A stretch of DNA of 64,000 nucleotides from Platycnemis pennipes (lineage: Eukaryota; Arthropoda; Insecta; Odonata; Platycnemididae): NCBI GenBank assembly GCA_933228895.1, contig OW121849.1, forward strand, positions 39,960,354-40,024,353, read 5' to 3'. Position numbers and translations under genes: made by a program. Each line of letters starts with the position of its first letter. The stretch's first letter is position 1. The notes under the pieces are model-generated. The model saw only the letters and a program-made list of their open reading frames with translations, did not search any database and was not told the origin of the DNA. Below, in pieces: positions 33,526-43,645 of this stretch.

Positions 33526-34016
33526 ATGATTCACAGTTTAACCGCCAATGCTAAAGACAGAGTACTGGACTTGAAGCTCTCTTCACGTAACACTCAATTG
33601 GAGACCGAAATCTATTGCTGCAAAATCTTTGCCACTGCTTGTAGTCGAACTCGGGCTAATGGAATGTGAGATCATCAATGTAGCCACATGAATCCGTTCC
33701 CATTACAAAATTCTAATCTAATCTAATTCTAGAGAAAATACATAAGCCATAAAACCAAAACTAAAGTTATAAAAAGTAGACTTCAGTTTTACAAGGTCCA
33801 CAGTCTCTGGCATAACTCTGTGCATTGATACCATAACGAACACAGTAAAATCAACTGGTCGTTCCACGACACTCTTGTTTTTAATTGAATAATCGATTTT
33901 GATTCATAGCCACTTCAGATGCACTTAAGTCAGTGGAACGATCAGTGGATTTGTTTTTAAACATTTATTTTATGAGGTACAATGCCTAAATCTATAATAC
34001 TCAATACATTGTGAAG
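33526..34016. other. No supported gene
   Basis: AT-rich sequence up to the SINE target duplication. No feature seen. Confidence 0.5.
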
Positions 34017-34027
34017 AAGTTTTTAGC

Positions 34028-34356
34028 AGGGGATCGGGTTGGTGTGGTGGCTAGAGTACTGGCCTCCCATCCCGAGGGCCCGGGTTCGAATCCCGTATAT
34101 TTCTGTGGAAAACCACTCCCTACTTGAGTGCCTAGTGGAGGGCATTACAACTTCAGTACTCCGTCCGTCGGATGGGACGTTAAGCCGTGGTCCCCTTGGC
34201 GCCTTTCGTACAGAGTAGGCTAATGCCGTGGCCGGGTTTCTTTCCACCCTTCCTCCGTCCCCTGAAAACTCCTACCATTACCCAATTACCCACCTATCCT
34301 AAATGGCGCAAGTGACTTCAGCTGTCGGTCGCCTCCCCTGAGTAACCAACCAACCT
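34028..34356 (+). mobile_element. tRNA-derived SINE (family A), full-length reference copy
   Basis: The element is 329 bp and flanked by a perfect 11-bp duplication AAGTTTTTAGC (34,017-34,027 and 34,357-34,367). The tRNA-like head holds the A-box region ggtgtggtggctagagtac (34,041-34,059) and a perfect B box ggttcgaatcc (34,083-34,093), the pol III internal promoter. The body contains actccgtccgtcggatggga, cgttaagccgtggtcccctt, ggcgcctttcgtacagagta and the 3' end cagctgtcggtcgcctcccc followed by a short (accaac)n run. It is the least decayed copy and anchors the family: relatives lie at 10.4, 11.3, 24.0, 30.5, 33.4, 39.2, 41.2, 41.6, 45.6 and 57.2 kb. Confidence 0.92.
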
Positions 34357-34411
34357 AAGTTTTTAGCGATGTCAATCACGAGCTGTTTATGCAGATTCGT
34401 ACGCAGCATCA

Positions 34412-34491
34412 TTACCCGAGGTGAGATTCGAACCCGGGCCACCTTTGGACGCCCACTCTATTGCGTTGACTACTTCGGCTGACTCCCCTCC
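34412..34491 (-). repeat. tRNA-like SINE head, degenerate
   Basis: Reversed it reads gagtcagccgaagtagtcaa, cgcaatagagtgggcgtcc, aaaggtggcccgggttcgaa, tctcacctcgg. The A-box-like and B-box parts are present, but the acceptor ends do not pair, so this is not a working tRNA gene. It resembles 25,838-25,902 and may be a third SINE type. Confidence 0.5.
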
Positions 34492-35329
34492 AAGTGGTTA
34501 CACACGTTTTTTTTTATGATTGTGTGAACGACAAAACGTGCCTAACGTTCACACTATTCATACTTGGCGCTACAAACGAAAGCACCAATCAAGTTTCTTC
34601 CGAAGATGCGAGAATCGGATTGGCGAGCTACGAGACTCGCCGGCTTCCTGCGACGATTTCCCGAGATCATATCCGAACTGTGACCGCATTTACGCCGACT
34701 TCCTTCTCTGATGCCGTTAAGGCATTCTGTACACGAAGCAAGAAGTTAAACAACAGTTGAAGCAGAGTCATGCAGAGGGAAGTGCATGGGTGAAAGCATA
34801 GAATAGGAACATGGGCTATTTCCCGCAAGTTCATGTATTCCTGGAAGTTTTCCATGCAGTAAGTTTCTTCGCGAGCGATGCAATTTCCACTGCGCGTCCC
34901 TCAATGAACCAAAAGAACAGGTCTCGTGTAAAACGTACTTAAAAAAAGGAGCTTAAAGCTTTGAGAGTGGTCCGTTAAAGAAGTGGACCTAATGCCACTT
35001 TCAACAAATATTGGGACAATTCCGACAAGCCTCCTCCCTCAGAATGCACAAAAAATTGAGCCCTCACTATAATATCAGCTAAATAGGAACAAAAAAAAAA
35101 GATGTATACTTCAGGGCAAAAGAGCCTCACGTGAATCTGATAATTTTTTCCCGATTCTGGAGAGCTTCATTTGTGATGGCCACAGCATGTGGGCGTGGTG
35201 AGATAAGCCCCGGAAGATAAGGGAGAAAAAGTGGCTGGTTGAAAAAGACAAAATTCACTTCCTCCGGCCACTCCTCCCGGTTAGGTAAGGAAAAGTCGGC
35301 GATGTTGACGGTGTACTCACGTCTCATCC
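34492..35329. other. No supported gene
   Basis: Overlapping frames at 34,494-34,760 show no motif. Nothing else was recognised. Confidence 0.45.
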
Positions 35330-36300
35330 GCTACGTCAGATGGTCACCCTCGGGAACGAATTGCCGCTAAGTCCCGCGGGATGGCATCACGTCCTCACGG
35401 TCGTGAGTTGACACGCGTCCGCTCCGACGGGCGGGTTGACCTCTCACGAGCCCAGACGAGACGCAAGATCTCGATCACTTCCCGGCTGCAACCTCCCTCA
35501 GCCGTCGAGAGACCCCCGCCGCGTCGACAGCTACACAACTCCGTCGAACACGAGTCGCGACACGCGCTCACGATAGCTACTCGCTTCGCCGTCTCTCGCT
35601 TCAATTGTTTACCTCTTCTCTCGCTCGCGTGCCCATCTTCTGCCGACAACTTTCCACCCGGCTCGCCTTGGCGTTCCCGCCCCTCCGCCTGCACGCTATC
35701 GCTGCGGCATGTTCCCGCTCTGCGTCGAGCTGGGAAGCAAAACGACTCGACCGGTTTAGTTCGGTGCGCCGCCGCAGCCGATCCAATGGCTGAGCAAGGG
35801 GGGGAGGGCAAGCATGAGTCTGTGCGGAAGCCAAGAATGGAAGGCCGCTACTCGCGTCAGACGCCGTCTACATCCCATCGTTTTCTCTATACTCGACTCT
35901 TTTCTCTTCTCCCTTCCTTCCTACGAATCCATCCACTCCTCCCTCCCGAAGAAATTTCCTGGCCGCCCGAACGAAGCCTCAGGAAACTCTCCCTCCATCA
36001 CCCCCCTCCTCTTTGCTTTCCTCCCTTTCCCAAGCCTCTACCCCTCTTTCGCTTCAACATTATTTTTTTGCCCAGTTCTCATGTCGAGAGTGGTTCTTGG
36101 CGAGACGGATCAAGTGAGCCGGCGATCGCGAGGTTTTCGGCATTGAGAACGAGTATCGCGGATGAGTGACCGGGTGACCGAATCACGAGAACAGTTTCGA
36201 AGACGTTTTCGCGCTCGTTATGTGAACGAATAATTTTGCCTTGCCGTCGGTGCAATTGATGCGGAAGTAGAGGCGAGATATATATTTCTTTGGGACAATT
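35330..36300. promoter_or_regulatory. CpG-rich block, possible promoter / noncoding first exon
   Basis: This is the most CpG-rich stretch of the window, with many cg dinucleotides, especially at 35,370-35,880. A pyrimidine-rich tract (35,880-36,070) and another CpG-rich part (36,085-36,260) follow. Frames stay open on both strands over 35,381-36,169, including the window's longest (262 codons, plus). The predicted products are arginine/serine/proline-rich and low-complexity with no domain, and opposite-strand openness is expected from GC-rich DNA. A promoter or 5' UTR of a neighbouring gene is more likely than a protein. No CAGE-like evidence can be seen here, and direction is unknown. Confidence 0.45.
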
Positions 36301-36689
36301 ATGAATCACCGCAACGTTTTAGTCGCTGTGGTCGGCGATTAAATCCCTGGGGAAGTCATGATATATTTTCAAGGCACAAACGCGCTATCCGATATGCACA
36401 GTAGGCACAAGAGTCACACAAGGTATGCACAACAGGCACACAGTGCTAAAACCAAGGTTGAATTCGCTAAGTATTCGAAAATTACACATATGCATGCTAA
36501 TAAACATGCTACTTTATTGGCATATTTCTAATTTAAATCTCTAAAATAAAAAGAATTCCATTGCTTCCTTACCCAATGACCATTTTTAACATAATGGGGT
36601 CGTTTACCATATTTTTTTTACTGCCGAATCTGATAGAGTTTGTAAAATGAAAAGACCCATATTTTTCCGTTTTTTGATCCGTCAATTAT
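36301..36689. other. No supported gene
   Basis: AT-rich sequence with short repeats of gcacacaag/ggcacac near 36,400-36,445. The boundary with the repeat at 36,690 is not sharp. Confidence 0.4.
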
Positions 36690-37130
36690 TTCCCGAGTTA
36701 TAAGCGGCGAAAAACTGATGTTTTTAACCCTTTCGGAAAAGTGGGCGTGGTGCAACCTCTGACGTATATCGACTTCATCCAATCACAATTGAGCCCGCGA
36801 AGCTACTTTACCTTATCGCAATGGGGGGGGACACAGCTGACTCGGCCAATGGGAGCGATTGTGACAGCATCTGTGCGAGCAGACCTTCCGAGAATCCCCC
36901 TCCACTCCCTTCCCCTCCCCTAAAGCAGTCAAGGACGGGAAGAAAATGACGTCAATGTTATCACAGCAGCTTTTTCGGTGGGTGTCACCTTTTGCTTATT
37001 TTAATTTTTGATTTATGAATGAATGGTTGTGGTTAGAAGATTCATTTTTTCACTAAAATTCTTTTTTCGTTTACATCTAACGATTTCGTGTACAAAATTG
37101 CGATTTCGGTTCCGAGTAAACGCCCCCATT
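36690..37130 (+). repeat. Dispersed repeat, copy 1 (partner at 59.74-60.18 kb)
   Basis: Starting at gcgaaaaactgatgttttta it matches the reverse complement of 59,740-60,165 over about 430 bp. Shared blocks include cggaaaagtgggcgtg, cttccctttcccc/t-type tract, tttcggtgggtgtcaccttt, tgcttattttaatt, tggttagaagatt and ttttttcactaaaattc. CCAAT strings occur at about 36,779 and 36,847. A plus frame (36,741-36,923, ending RADLPRIPLH...) is also open in the partner. It may be a non-autonomous transposon or a fragment of a larger one. Confidence 0.75.
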
Positions 37131-37954
37131 TGCTGCAGATGCGTATTTTTCATTTCCAAATTCATCCGTTATTTTTTTCAATCATTCATATTTAATTTCA
37201 ATTCATATTTAAATGCCAAATTTTATCAAAGTTGTCTTAGTATTCTTAATATGTCCGGAGAAGAAGTGAACAAGAAAAATATATGATGTCTATTTTTGGG
37301 CAGTAACATGGAGATTGTTTAGGAAAATTTTATGCATTAAAAATTCATTGGCAATAGCACTGAGAATTTATTCTATTGTCACTCGAAAGTTGAATAAGAT
37401 TAATACAGGGAGAAATGAATTATTATTAATGAAGAAGTAGGTATATTATTATAAATCAATTGATGCGCATATAATAAATCAATTCATCTATGCATGTCTA
37501 GCCAGGAATGAGGATCACTAATGATACCTTAGGGCACTTCTAGCTAAACTTTAGCTCATCGATTTTCTGAGCATTAGATCGCCATGGGAAACCGCGGGCG
37601 CCTCAAACAATAATACCCCAAATAATTTAGGTAGTATATTCCTCATGGCGTGGTTTGGTGGGCTCAACGCTCACCAACCGGACAAATATTCGGGTCCTTG
37701 AGGAAGCACAAAAAATACTGTCATTTGTAAACATATTTTTAGAAACCCAACGGCAAATTGATGACACACGCCACTAAAATATTTCAGGAAAAACAATCAA
37801 TGAAAGCAAAAAATCATAAATAAAATACTAGCACAACACCAAGAGAACGAATTATAAAACCGAAAATGTATATTTTTTCTAATCGTTTCGATGAAACAAG
37901 GTTCAATAGTAACGTTACCACGGATAATATTTTGAGTGGATATCTTTAGTGCCC
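37131..37954. other. No supported gene
   Basis: AT-rich sequence with no clear feature up to the TTAA site. Confidence 0.5.
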
Positions 37955-37958
37955 TTAA

Positions 37959-38271
37959 CCCTCTAAATGCCACTGAATTTTGGTAGTAGGTACTAGTGAA
38001 AAGTGCCAGCATGATTATGAGAGTTTTGTAACTCCTTTTGAAAATTATAAACAATATGAAGTTACTTTTTAGATATGAAAGTAATATTTTTTTACAAAAA
38101 ATGGATTAATTGTTTTTTATGGTATTCTGATACATTGCATAAAGGATTAAAGCAATTATTACAACACAAATAGCTTAAACATTAATTCGCTCCTCGAGCC
38201 GATATATCGGCTCGTGGCACTTTTCGGCCGTGGAGCAAAAGCCTATATATCGGCCCGCGGCACGAAGAGGG
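37959..38271. mobile_element. piggyBac-like MITE
   Basis: The element is 313 bp. Its left end ccctctaaatgccac follows TTAA (37,955-37,958). Its right end reversed is ccctcttcgtgccgc (11 of 15 match), followed by GTAA (38,272-38,275), a one-base change from TTAA. Subterminal palindromes gagccgatatatcggctc (38,196-38,213) and a near copy (tatatatcggcccgcggcac) lie close to the right end. TTAA targets and CCC ends are the piggyBac pattern. There is no transposase code. Confidence 0.65.
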
Positions 38272-38275
38272 GTAA

Positions 38276-39181
38276 GAACCATGCCACAACCAGCAATCAT
38301 TCATTGCGCTGAGAGCCTGTGTATCATACTACTCGAAAGCATCAAAGCGACTTCGTCCTTGGGACGTGGGTCATTTAAACTCCGGAGGCACCATTGAGTT
38401 GAAGTTCATTCCACCCTCGTGTGACTCAGACTGAGGCAATCCTCGGGTGTATCTTGCCAGGAAAGCGTCTGAAGATAAAAGATCACGCACCTCCCGCATT
38501 CCCTTATTCAGCATAAAGGCATCGTAACAATACGGGGGTCAAATACACCTTCATAGTCTTGAATTCCGAGGGTTGCGTGAAATTTTCCAGAGGATTGACG
38601 TTCGGTAAGGTTGACGTGATACCACCACTCATCCTAATTCCGTTCCAATCCTGACTGCGGTAAAAACTTTTTCTATGGAATGTTTATCCTTAAATTAGTG
38701 TTTTGCGGAGTACACTACTCAAATACATTACTTCATGTGTCGACTAGGACGATAAACCGTGATGTTTTTCGTAAAAGGTGGAAAATGCGTCACATAGCCT
38801 GCCTCAGTATTAATATCACTAAAGCGCAGGTTAGACGGTGGTCTTCCGTAGGTTATATTTTTCCTAAAGATTCAAATGACATGTATTTTTTATTCGTTTC
38901 TGGAATTAAAACCAATCATTGATCACTAATCGTATAATCGTATTTTTTTACTGTGCTCCCTCTTGGACGGTCGATCTGGTAAGTTTGACCTTTGGGTATC
39001 CTTCTTACGATGCATTACGACATATTCTCCTTCCTGTACCTCTACAGGATACCCTGCCACCCGCCGCAAAATTGTGTAACATAATAGTTAGGGATCGATC
39101 TTTTGTGACGAACTGAGACTCGATTTCCCATATTCAAGGCCTCACTTCTAAACTCAAGCAAGGGAAAATATTACAAATGGA
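38276..39181. other. No supported gene
   Basis: Frames of 80 and 65 codons at 38,680-39,116 have no recognised domain. Nothing else. Confidence 0.45.
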
Positions 39182-39189
39182 TTTAATGG

Positions 39190-39532
39190 TTGGTTATTCA
39201 GGGGAGGCGACCAACAGCTGAGGTCATTTGCGCGATTTAGGATAGTTGAGTAATTGGGTAATGGTAGGAGTGTTTAGGGAACAGAGGAAGGGTGGAGAGA
39301 AACCTACTCATTAGCCTACTCTTTACGAAAGGCGCCAAGGGGACCACGGCTCAACGTCCCATCCGACGGACGGAGTACTGAACTTGAAATGCCCTCCACT
39401 AGGCACTGGTAATCATGTTAAGACACTGGGGACCGGTTTTCCAGTGAAAAATCCGCCACTGCCGGGAATCGAACCCGGGCCCTCGGGATGGGAGGACAGT
39501 ACCCTAGCCACCACACCAACCCGATCCCTGGC
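39190..39532 (-). mobile_element. tRNA-derived SINE (family A), nearly full-length
   Basis: It is flanked by TTTAATGG at 39,182-39,189 and 39,533-39,540. Reversed it starts gggatcgggttggtgtggtg, has the B box in ggttcgattcccgg (39,463-39,476 reversed), then the body with the complements of aacgtcccatccgacggacg and cattagcctactctttacga. It ends with the gaggcgaccaacagctgagg 3' block. It is a close relative of the copy at 34.0 kb, inserted in the opposite orientation. Confidence 0.9.
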
Positions 39533-39540
39533 TTTAATGG

Positions 39541-40403
39541 AATATCTACTCGAGTGCCATAAGAACTCCCTACGAAGAAGAGCGATTGTAACCTATAGTA
39601 TATGTATATATGTACTCCATCCTACCCTACCAAATCCCTGTTTTTTATCCCACTCAACGGATTGAGGCGGCATTAAGATATAATTAGTATTTAATGGAGT
39701 CTGATGCAACATGCACAATTATATCATGGTCACTTACATACACTGATTCATCTTTACGAAGATTGCTGCTCACTTAGAAAACTCAGCTGATATAAGAAAA
39801 TGTAAGGGCCAACTCTTCCGAACCAACTAGCTATACAAGGTTCTCATCTGCCTTATGCTTACAGTCTCCAGTATTCCTTTCATTTCTTAATTCATGCTCT
39901 AACCGCATTTAATGGTAATCATGTTAAGACACCACTGATGAAATTATCATGAAGAAAAAAGATGCACTATCGTTAGCTGTGAGCGCTGTGAGTGAAAATG
40001 GAACTAGTAGGAAAACTAACAATTGACGGACGGACAACAGATTTCTCGCTAATTACTTAGATAAGCCCATCAAATTTTTCTCCGTAGAGTTTTCTCAGTG
40101 GAAGTTCCTCATTCCTATTTCCTTCAAGATATGGCGTTTTTTGCACAAGAAAAGAGACTCTTTTTACAGTAGCTCGTCAAGTGAGAACATTTAATGGAGG
40201 TTATTATAGTGAAAATGTTTCTTTTCGGCTGTCCGCGTCAGTTTTCGAGAGCGTTCGCTCTTTGGAGGCGTTGGTTCCATAATTCTTCTTGTATTACGTC
40301 GTCGGATAGCAATAATATCCGTTTTCAGGAGAAATCCGAAAATTTGGAGTTGCCCGTTATGGAAGGTTTGACTATATTTTTCAAACTTGGTTTTTAATAT
40401 ACA
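39541..40403. other. No supported gene
   Basis: The SINE-like words gtaatcatgttaagacac occur at both 39,410 and 39,915, which is a short unexplained duplication. A 67-codon frame at 40,194-40,397 shows no motif. Confidence 0.45.
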
Positions 40404-41060
40404 TCATCATCATCGGTCCACAATCCTAGGATTGGTTTGATTCATATTAACGTAGTTCCTCTCTTTCACGTCCTTTACGACCTGTTCTATGTAATATCAT
40501 CGGTCCACAATCCTAGGATTGGTTTGATTCATATTAACGTAGTTCCTCTCTTTCACGTCCTTTACGACCTGTTCTATGTAATTCATACGAAGCCTGCCTT
40601 TTCCATTCTTCCCGTTCATTTCTCCTTCGACAATTGTCTTCATCAGGCCATCGTGTCTTAAGATATAGCCGATTAGGTTGTCCTGTCTCCTTTTTATAGT
40701 TTTCAGCAAACTTCTCTTTTCTCCCACTCTTCTTAGGACTTCTTCATTTGTCACTCGGTCGATCCATTTCATCTTCATTATTCTTCTGTAGCACCACATT
40801 TCAAATGCAATTTCCACCCTTTGCTTCTCTGCTGCTGTCATCGCCCATGCATCACTGTCGTGAAGAAACATGCTCCAGGTGTACGTTCTGATGAATCGTT
40901 TCATTACTTCTACGCTTGTATTTCCAGCTGTAAATAGATAGAATGCCCTCTTGGCCTTATCTATTCTACTGACTATTTATTTCTTACTTCGTAACGTTGG
41001 ATTTGGCCTCTTCTCCCTTGCTGCACACCATTATCTTAGTCATTTTCTTATTGATCTACA
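40404..41060 (-). mobile_element. RTE-like non-LTR retrotransposon, ORF C-terminal third
   Basis: The best RTE copy here has an intact 135-codon frame at 40,497-40,904. It runs TYTWSMFLHDSDAWAMTAAE, KQRVEIAFEMWCYRRIMKMK, WIDRVTNEEVLRRVGEKRSL, RRQDNLIGYILRHDGLMKTI, VEGEMNGKNGKGRLRMNYIE, VVKDVKERNYVNM. Upstream (to about 41,060) IDKAKRAFYLFTAGNTSVEV is readable. This is the region after the RT palm that follows the SxxLYGxExW motif in RTE-like elements. The catalytic RT and endonuclease parts are absent. The 3' terminal 87 bp are duplicated (40,411-40,584). Confidence 0.88.
40411..40584 (-). repeat. 87-bp tandem duplication at RTE 3' end
   Basis: Two essentially identical units begin at catcggtccacaatcctagg (40,411 and 40,498). 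The period is 29 codons on the minus strand. Each unit encodes YIEQVVKDVKERNYVNMNQT and NPRIVDR. Arms this alike point to a recent event. Confidence 0.92.
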
Positions 41061-41225
41061 GCTGATATCTTGCTATTATCCTTACGTCTGAAAATGAGGG
41101 TAAGCGCTGAAACGCGTTGTATTGAGTGCTAATTAACATATTAGTGCGTCCTAGGAGTGAATACAACATTAATAAGTATCGCTTAGCCTATCTGCGGTTA
41201 TCAAGAAAGTACCCGCTTTATGGAT

Positions 41226-41510
41226 CGGGAGGAAAGTCATAAGAATGCGAATGAACTGGGCAAGAAGGAGAAAGGGTGGAGGGAAACCCGGCGTCGGTAT
41301 TTGCCTTCTAAGACGAAAGGCTCCAAGAGGACCTCGGCTTAAGAGTCCCATCCGACCGAGAGTCCCATCCGATGGGAGAAGTAAACAAATGCTCTCCAGA
41401 AAGCACTCAAGTCGGGCTTACCAACGGAAAATATGTTCCACAACGGGGTTTCAACCCCGAGCCCTCGTGGTGAGAAGCCAGTACTATTATCGGTACACTA
41501 ATCCGATCCC
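41226..41510 (-). mobile_element. tRNA-derived SINE (family A)
   Basis: It reads gggaggaaagtcataagaat, ggagggaaacccggcgtcgg, then two adjacent copies of gtcccatccga (41,347 and 41,363, a small internal duplication), then the reversed head with gggtttcaaccccgagccct (decayed B box). It lacks the extreme 3' part. Confidence 0.8.
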
Positions 41511-41575
41511 TATTGTAACACTGCGTCTAATCTGTGTTCAAGTCTGTACCCGTGTTTATACGCGCGTCATTCAAC

Positions 41576-41840
41576 GGGAGGAAAGGTATAAGAATGGTTA
41601 AGTAGGGAAAGGAGGAAGGGTGGAGTCGGCTTCGGCATATGGCCTGCTCTTCACGAGAGGCGCAAAGGGGTCCAAGGCTTAACGTCCCTTTCGACGGACT
41701 GAGTACTGTACTCGAATGCTTTCCGCTAAACCCTCAAGTAGGTGCCGATCTACAAACGAATAAAAAATACCTCCACTTCCGTGATTCGAACCCACGTCCT
41801 CCAGGTAAGACGCTAGCACTCTAACCACAACACCAACTCT
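41576..41840 (-). mobile_element. tRNA-derived SINE (family A), second tandem-oriented copy
   Basis: It lies 65 bp from the previous SINE in the same orientation. It shares gggaggaaaggtataagaat, ggcctgctcttcacgagagg, cgcaaaggggtccaaggctt, aacgtccctttcgacggact, and the reversed B box in gtgattcgaacccacgtcct (41,780-41,799). Confidence 0.82.
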
Positions 41841-43344
41841 GTAACAGACTTTAATCCTTAGTCTTAAATACCAATTTTCAAAGGTACCTGCGTGATGCTG
41901 CACATAACTCGTATCTAAATCCATGGAATCTCCGCCTTTCTCAAATGGAGTGGATTTCTCAATGTTGCGCTCAACGTATCACACCCTACAGTAAGTCTCT
42001 ATCAGTCACACACAAGTGCTTCGTGCTTGTTGAGCACAACACCATAAGGTTTGGGCCCGTTTTACGTCAGAGCCTCCCTAGAATCATGATAGTAAATTCT
42101 TAGACCTGAGTTGGGATAATTAACCTCCCAATTTTCACTTGCTTTTCGTAATGGAAAAAAACTCACTCAACGTTTTCTGGATTCCATGTCTTTTGACCAC
42201 TGCGCAGGCTAAACTCAAAAGCTTTCAAGCGCCTATACACGTGTTTACTTTCTAATGTATTTTGTATTTATCGTTGTATAATTCAAATGATTGGAATATG
42301 GAGTGAAACCCAACGTCGCGATTGGATTTATCTCAACGAAAAGATGTGAGAAGCCCAAAATTCAACTTCCTATACGAGATATGTAGAGTACCTAGAAGAA
42401 CTCTATGGAAGGCAAGGAAGGATCGAAATTACACAATGTAACTACTACCACTAATAGGAATTCAAATCTGGGACATTGGAATAGTACAACAGAACTCTAG
42501 TCACATAAGCAACCCAATCTCACACATTGCCGTATTCATTTTGGTCATCATCAATTGAAAACTATTCTATAACCATTAAAATTAGTGAGATCTTGATGAT
42601 TATGCATTTAATATACGATGAGAGTAAACTAAAAAAATATCACAAAAATCTCTCCTCTCCTAGATGGATAAAAAATAATAGAAATTGAAATAAATTAAAC
42701 AAGTTGTGCTGTCAATATCTTTGGAAAACGTTGCATCCAAAGCAGCGAATCTTAAAAGATTATAAAATTTCTTCTAGCACGAGCATTAACCCAGTAAGTG
42801 TCCTTTAAAAGCAATTCCAAAAGATAAACATGTTTTGATCCCCATTTTTGTAGATGGAATTTCACCGTTTATATCCATCTTTAAATCATTAAACTCATCC
42901 ACTTTTCTCCTCTCACAAAAGATGAAGGTGTCTTAACCAACCTTTCGTCACATTCAAGAGCGGCCGAAGCATTATCGATACCTATCAATTAACTTCAGCA
43001 GAAATTGGATCTTGGAAAACAACTTGCGGTTGCGGTAAGGGTGCCAGTAGCGGTTTATCCTCAATTGAGATAGGGAAAAATAAACTACCAGCACTTGAGA
43101 TAAGTTCTGGAGGAGACGCAAACAAAGATGCAACGTGTAGTGTCCCATTGGAATCCTAACCGAAGGGCCATGGGCAATGTCCGTTTGCTATGCTAAGCAA
43201 TTTGTTTTGCAAGTTCAGTCGTAAATATGAATAGGAATGGCATCAAAATGAGAGGGTGATTTTCTAAACTTTGCCTGGACACAAGTCAACTAATTGAAAA
43301 ATCTAATGCATAGATGGAATAACGGCGGTAATAAAAGGATACAT
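41841..43344. other. No supported gene
   Basis: AT-rich sequence with no motif-bearing frame. I see nothing in it. Confidence 0.5.
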
Positions 43345-43645
43345 TGAATAACCAATGAAGAAGAATGTGAGATGTCAGGGAGGAAAGAAATTTCCATGAA
43401 GATTCTGAAACGACAACTGGACAACCTTATCGGTAGGTACTTTATTGCTGAGGACATGATATTTTCATGGTGATAATTATTGCTGAGGGAAAAATGAATG
43501 AAAATAATGGTAAAGAGAGGCCTTCTGGATATACGTAGCAATTAGAGAAGGCATGAAGGAAAAGAAGGATGTTTGCATGTCCGCTAGAAGAATCGCGTCA
43601 AGAGCTGCGCCAACCCCGCCAAACCAATCTCAGGATTGAAGGCAG
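43345..43645 (+). mobile_element. RTE-like retrotransposon C-terminal remnant
   Basis: The plus strand reads NEEECEMSGRKEISMKILKR and QLDNLIG, aligning with NEEVLRRVGEKRSLLKTIKR / RQDNLIG at 40.7 kb. Decay and an apparent insertion follow, then GMKEKKDVCMSARRIASRAA and ccaaaccaatctcaggattg. The mid part is ruined. Confidence 0.65.

Noticed and set aside
34412..34491. Possible tRNA gene on the minus strand
   Set aside because: A and B boxes are present, but the ends do not form a 7-bp acceptor stem and a related degenerate copy exists at 25.84 kb.
35381..36169. Longest open frame of the window (262 codons, plus strand)
   Set aside because: It lies in CpG-rich DNA where several frames on both strands are open. 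The product is low-complexity R/S/P-rich and matches no family.
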